From positions 124,001 to 188,000 of the forward strand of contig CAKUQQ010000002.1 of the NCBI GenBank assembly GCA_934675575.1: 64,000 bases of DNA. The letters are read 5' to 3'. The stretch comes from an uncultured Muribaculaceae bacterium (lineage in GTDB: Bacteria; Bacteroidota; Bacteroidia; Bacteroidales; Muribaculaceae). The notes beneath the pieces are model-generated. The model saw nothing but the letters and a program-made list of their open reading frames with translations. It searched no databases and had not been told where the DNA came from. A program made the translations under genes and the position numbers. This document shows, one piece after another, positions 61,134 to 64,000 of this stretch; positions within the stretch are counted from its first letter, which is position 1, and each line of letters begins with the position of its first letter.

Positions 61134-62417
61134 ATGAGAAATATCACATTTTTAGTGCTCTGCCTAATAGCCGCGCTTGGCTTGCAGGCAGGAACACCCA
61201 AAGAGGACTTTAAGGCCAACCCCCGAATGAGCGCAAACAATTATGTGGCTTATCCCGACAAGGACTTGCCCAAGCTCACTCCGGCTCCGGCTGGTTACAA
61301 AGCTTTCTACATCAACCATTACGGCCGCCACGGCAGCCGCTGGCTCATATCGCCGTCGCAATACAACGTGCCTGTGGAACAACTCGAAATAGCAGAAAAG
61401 GCCGGCAAACTCACTCCGCGTGGCAAACAAGTGCTCGACACGCTGCGCATGGTGCGCACTGCCGCCACCAACCGCCTAGGCGAACTGAGCGACGTGGGTG
61501 CAGAGCAGCATCAGGGCATAGCCCGCCGCATGTTCCGCAACTTCCCCGAAGTGTTTTCGGGCAACGGCAAGCGCATTGACGCACGCTCCACCATCGTGAT
61601 TCGCTGCATTCTCTCCATGCTAAATGAGACCGACATGCTCAAGTCGCTCAACCCCTACCTCGACATTCACACCGACGCGAGCCAGGCCGACATGCATTAC
61701 ATGAACTATGACGACCCGGTGATAGGCAAGTGGCGCAGCGCCATGTCGCCACTGCTGCTCTCTTTCCAGCGCAACCACATTCACCCCGAAGGCTTGTTTG
61801 CCAAGCTGTTTACCGACGTCAACTGGGCTAACGCCAACATCAACGGCACAGAGCTCATGACCAAGCTCTTCGATGTGACCGGCAACATGCAAAGCCACCA
61901 CCAGTTTGAGAAAGTGAACTTCTACGACTTGTTTTCAGATGATGACATCTACAATGTGTGGACTGTGAACAATGCCCGTTGGTACATCTTGTCGGGCGAA
62001 ACCCCACTCACGCACTGCCGCATCGACTACAATCAGGTGAACCTGCTCAACAACATCATTGAGTGTGCCGACAAGGCAATAGCCGGTGGAAAATATTGTG
62101 CTGACCTGCGCTTTGGCCATGAGTCGGTGCTGCTGCCACTGGCATGCCTCATGGGGCTCAACGGAGCAGACTACCACACGAGCGACCTTGAGCAAGTGGC
62201 AAATAACTGGCAAGCCTACAAGATATTCCCTATGGGTTGCAACATTCAGATGGTTTATTATCGCAAAAAGGGCAGTAACGACGTGCTTGTGAAAGTGCTG
62301 CTCAATGAGCACGAGGCCACTCTGCCTGTCAAGACCAACGTTGCCCCATATTATCACTGGAGCGACGTGCGCGACTATTTCCTCAAGAAAATAGCAGCCA
62401 AGCCGCAAATCGACTGA
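61134..62417 (+). CDS. Secreted histidine acid phosphatase-type enzyme
   Basis: A 427-residue phosphatase of the histidine phosphatase superfamily, branch 2. The signal peptide is MRNITFLVLCLIAALGLQAG. The phosphoryl-accepting motif is RHGSRW (65-70) in INHYGRHGSRW. The proton-donor region, GHES in LRFGHESVLLPL, is the HxE form seen in MINPP-like inositol phosphatases. The substrate could be phytate or another organic phosphate. It probably shares a transcript with the upstream GH109-like gene. A terminator follows at 62501. Confidence 0.78.
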   Translation: MRNITFLVLCLIAALGLQAGTPKEDFKANPRMSANNYVAYPDKDLPKLTPAPAGYKAFYINHYGRHGSRWLISPSQYNVPVEQLEIAEKAGKLTPRGKQVLDTLRMVRTAATNRLGELSDVGAEQHQGIARRMFRNFPEVFSGNGKRIDARSTIVIRCILSMLNETDMLKSLNPYLDIHTDASQADMHYMNYDDPVIGKWRSAMSPLLLSFQRNHIHPEGLFAKLFTDVNWANANINGTELMTKLFDVTGNMQSHHQFEKVNFYDLFSDDDIYNVWTVNNARWYILSGETPLTHCRIDYNQVNLLNNIIECADKAIAGGKYCADLRFGHESVLLPLACLMGLNGADYHTSDLEQVANNWQAYKIFPMGCNIQMVYYRKKGSNDVLVKVLLNEHEATLPVKTNVAPYYHWSDVRDYFLKKIAAKPQID

Positions 62418-62500
62418 TTTCTTCAGACACGCACACACCCTGGTTGCCGGCAGATTGCCACAAAACGCAAGCAGCCGCCGGCATCAGCAAAAAAATAGCA

Positions 62501-62551
62501 ACAGCCCCCAAGCAAGGCCAATCTACAGGCTCTCTTGGAGGCTGTTTTTTT
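62501..62551 (+). terminator. Intrinsic terminator after the phosphatase gene
   Basis: ACAGCC-C-CCAAG (62501-62512) pairs with CTTGG-A-GGCTGT (62534-62545) with one internal mismatch. Seven T follow (62545-62551). It ends the GH109-phosphatase transcript. Confidence 0.8.
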
Positions 62552-62567
62552 GTTACAAACTAATTTT

Positions 62568-62630
62568 TTCGGTTATTTGTGACCATTTTGTTCGGTGATT
62601 TGTGACCGTTTTGTTCGGTGATTTGTGGAA
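62568..62630. repeat. Three 23-bp tandem repeats near the right edge
   Basis: Units at 62568, 62591 and 62614 with core TTCGGTGATTTGTG, the third partial. Read leftward they carry CACAAATCACCGA, like the CACAAAAACACCGA of the array at 50351. No DUF4143 ATPase is next to this array; the window edge is 1.4 kb away. Confidence 0.75.
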
Positions 62631-62685
62631 AATTAGGGCAACCTACATGCCTCATTACCCTCAACAAAGCCAACCGGCTGTGACA

Positions 62686-62693
62686 CAAAGGTA
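62686..62693 (-). promoter_or_regulatory. Minus-strand minus-7 box near the 62.6-kb repeats
   Basis: On the minus strand, TACCTTTG (62693 to 62686) is an exact TAnnTTTG and points toward the 23-bp repeats. No minus-33 element or gene is visible, so it is weak. Confidence 0.3.
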
Positions 62694-62700
62694 GCGACAC

Positions 62701-62741
62701 AAAAAAAAAGCGGAGCTTACCTTCACAGGCCGACTTCGCTT
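62701..62741 (-). terminator. Minus-strand terminator at the end of the candidate RNA
   Basis: Read leftward, AAGCG (62741-62737) pairs with CGCTT (62712-62708), with further inner pairs (AG/CT, GCCT/AGGT with a wobble), and a T-run follows (A-run 62701-62709 on plus). It would end a leftward transcript from the promoter at 63146. Confidence 0.6.
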
Positions 62742-63139
62742 AATGTCTAAAAATTAATAAAACCAATACGTTTAGTCTTTTTCCAGATTACAGGATTACA
62801 CGTAATCTTCCAAAACGTTTGAGGTCTAAGAGTTGCAAATTGGTATCTCAAGAAAACGAAACACCTCAGTGCTATTGCCACTCCAAGCCTCTCGACTAAT
62901 CAGTGTGTCACAATGTCAGTTAGCTGTGAATTAAAGAATTACTGATGCAGCAGACCTACCACAATTGTTAAGAGAATTGTGCCCTTTAGCACAGCGGTAG
63001 ATTGACATCAGAAAAAGAAAGACATTATGGGTTTAAATACACACTAAAAAACTCCTTCAATAACTTTTCGTTAGTTATTTTTATCCTAATATCCTCGTTT
63101 TTCATTAAGAGGGTTTAAACCTTGGGATATCCTTAAAAA
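62701..63139 (-). ncRNA. Candidate structured non-coding RNA, about 440 nt
   Basis: A well-spaced minus-strand promoter (63146-63177) and a minus-strand terminator (62701-62741) enclose about 440 nt with no long reading frame. Short inverted repeats are dense: AGATTAC/GTAATCT near 62792, CACAATT/AATTGTG near 62965, TCACA/TGTGA near 62915. A 26-codon frame (ATG 63105 to stop 63025) is at its 5' end. It may be a regulatory RNA or a leader for a short peptide. It is not recognisable as tmRNA, RNase P RNA or SRP RNA. Confidence 0.35.
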
Positions 63140-63220
63140 ACGTTGCAAATATAGTTTGGGATTTAAACAAATCCAAAAAAATCTGCTAAAAAAAAAAATG
63201 TTTTGTTAATCAGTGTTAAT
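63101..63220. repeat. Direct repeat, copy 1 (promoter module)
   Basis: About 115 bp, similar to 63583-63700 (estimated 80-85% by eye). It contains a minus-strand promoter, a palindrome GGTTTAAACC (63112-63121), and an ATG read leftward at 63105. The two copies are in the same orientation, 480 bp apart. Confidence 0.75.
63146..63177 (-). promoter_or_regulatory. Minus-strand promoter in repeat copy 1
   Basis: TTTG (63177-63174) and TATATTTG (63153-63146) are exact consensus elements with a 20-bp spacer, read leftward. The start would be near 63139, followed by the short frame at 63105. Confidence 0.65.
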
Positions 63221-63582
63221 CAAATCACTTTCACAGAACCCGACTCCCACTCCAAGCCCAATTCTGCCGCAAAACGAAACCACCACCGACACCACAAAAG
63301 AGGTTTTCGCATCACCACACAACAAATCTCCACACATTGCCACACACGCAACACCCAGGACAGTCCCTTGCTTGGCCATGGCCTCATGTGTGAAATTCGG
63401 CAAAAATGATTTCGTGATTTTTCGGTTTTCGCAATGGCAAAAATTTTGTGCCGCGTGTCACTGGACACAGCAACGGCTGTCGGGGAAAAACGGACAAGAC
63501 CAATGGAGTCAAAACACAAATCAATCAACACTCCAAAATCTACTTTTCCTTTTGCTTATTTTTTCCCACAGCCTCGCATTTC

Positions 63583-63700
63583 TTCATTAGGGTTTAATCC
63601 TTGGGGATTCTTAAAAAACATTACAAATGTAGCGTTGGATTTAAATAAATCCAAAAAAATATGCTAAAAAAAAAAAAATGTTTTGTTAACTAAAGTTAAT
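63583..63700. repeat. Direct repeat, copy 2 (promoter module)
   Basis: The second copy of the module. It holds the promoter, a diverged palindrome GGTTTAATCC (63591-63600) and an ATG read leftward at 63587 (15-codon frame ending at 63540). The stretch between the two modules has no convincing gene. Confidence 0.75.
63624..63655 (-). promoter_or_regulatory. Minus-strand promoter in repeat copy 2
   Basis: TTTG (63655-63652) and TACATTTG (63631-63624) are exact consensus elements with the same 20-bp spacer as copy 1, read leftward. Confidence 0.65.
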
Positions 63701-64000
63701 TATGGCATTCATTGCCCTTTTTCATGAAAAATGCAAAAAAAGCAATCACGCTTTCTTGAACCAGCGCAACTACCACCGAGCCGCTATGGTGGTTAAAGGT
63801 TTTAACCTAAAATGACACAAAAACTCCAATTCGTTGGTTTTTACACATCATGTGATTGCAAAGCATTTATTATTTGATTAATTTTGCAATAGGATTTCAA
63901 TGTGGAGTTTGTTGCACATTTTTCCATGTTTATCCCATGCCGTTGTGTCCAACGGCAATGCTGCACACAAAAGCACATCTATCACAATATTATTTGTCGC
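63701..64000. other. Right-edge region without a clear gene
   Basis: A perfect 7-bp hairpin GGTTAAA/TTTAACC (63792-63808) and an exact plus-strand minus-7 box TAATTTTG (63879-63886) are visible. An open frame starts at ATG 63900 and reaches the edge, but its first residues show no recognisable domain. A gene may begin here; I cannot support it. Confidence 0.3.

Noticed and set aside
62985-63049. tRNA-like stretch (TTAGCACAGCGGTAGA resembles a D-arm, GGGTTTAAAT resembles a T-arm)
   Set aside because: The D-stem arms do not pair, no anticodon stem can be formed and the acceptor ends do not match. TGTGC/GCACA forms a simple hairpin instead.
63213-63590. 125-codon open frame on the plus strand near the right edge, and overlapping minus-strand frames of 65 and 103 codons
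   Set aside because: No recognisable domain, low-complexity Thr/Pro/Asn content and overlap with the second promoter module, which is read in the other direction.
1-64000. CRISPR array, rRNA, complete tRNA and insertion-sequence transposase
   Set aside because: No regularly spaced long repeats, no rRNA-like segments and no transposase motifs seen on either strand; the only short tandem repeats are the two 23-bp arrays, which have no spacers.

Overview
The window looks like chromosome from a gut-type Bacteroidales bacterium, most likely Muribaculaceae-like. The family is inferred from gene content, not from a marker gene. Supporting signs are: Bacteroidetes promoters (minus-7 TAnnTTTG, sometimes with a minus-33 TTTG about 20 bp upstream) in front of many genes; weak Shine-Dalgarno sites; lipoprotein signals followed by acidic residues; a FeoA-FeoB fusion; NigD-like lipoproteins; a glycine-lipid gene pair; Wzi-family capsule protein; and glycoside hydrolases of families 25, 43, 78, 106 and 109. 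There are no rRNA or tRNA genes, no CRISPR array and no complete insertion sequence.

Layout. 0-10 kb: a NigD-like lipoprotein cut by the left edge, a second small lipoprotein, a PafA-type phosphatase, an Xaa-Pro aminopeptidase, the ferrous iron transporter FeoAB, two tandem LD-carboxypeptidases and a small membrane protein. 10.1-12 kb: a phage-type portal gene and an M15 peptidase with no other phage genes. 12.2-17.8 kb: cvpA followed by sufBCDS (Fe-S assembly). 17.8-23.2 kb: a GH43 enzyme, a LolD-type ATPase, a lipoprotein, a DUF3467 protein, cysS and a GT2 glycosyltransferase. 23.2-30.7 kb, leftward: ruvB, a flippase, two GH25 lysozymes, a vsr-like nuclease and a UvrD-family helicase. 30.9-34.4 kb, leftward: four consecutive FKBP prolyl isomerases. 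34.5-40.8 kb: a zinc-less sirtuin, a polytopic membrane protein, glsA-glsB, a Wzi-family protein and a lipocalin-like lipoprotein.

40.9-47.2 kb: divergent rhamnosidases GH78 and GH106. 47.2-48.9 kb: a tryptophan attenuator (leader peptide plus terminator) ahead of a TrpB2 synthase. 49-52.2 kb, leftward: a DUF4143 ATPase, a mannose-1-phosphate guanylyltransferase and a zinc-ribbon protein. 52.7-59 kb: obg-pgeF, then a five-gene leftward operon (two DUF1573 proteins, meaB, a Nudix hydrolase, a CE1-like esterase). 59.1-62.4 kb: a remnant of a surface-protein C-terminus, a GH109-like enzyme and a histidine phosphatase. The last 1.6 kb has no convincing gene but is full of structure: 23-bp tandem repeats, a possible leftward non-coding RNA and a duplicated promoter module.

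The main functional themes are iron and Fe-S supply (feoAB, suf), cell-envelope turnover and folding (LD-carboxypeptidases, lysozymes, PgeF, FKBPs, glycine lipids, Wzi, flippase) and glycan scavenging. The items most worth a second look are the trpB2 attenuator, the two non-coding RNA candidates, the duplicated promoter module near the right edge, the 23-bp repeats shared by two loci, the orphan portal/M15 pair, and the FKBP array with a changed active-site residue.
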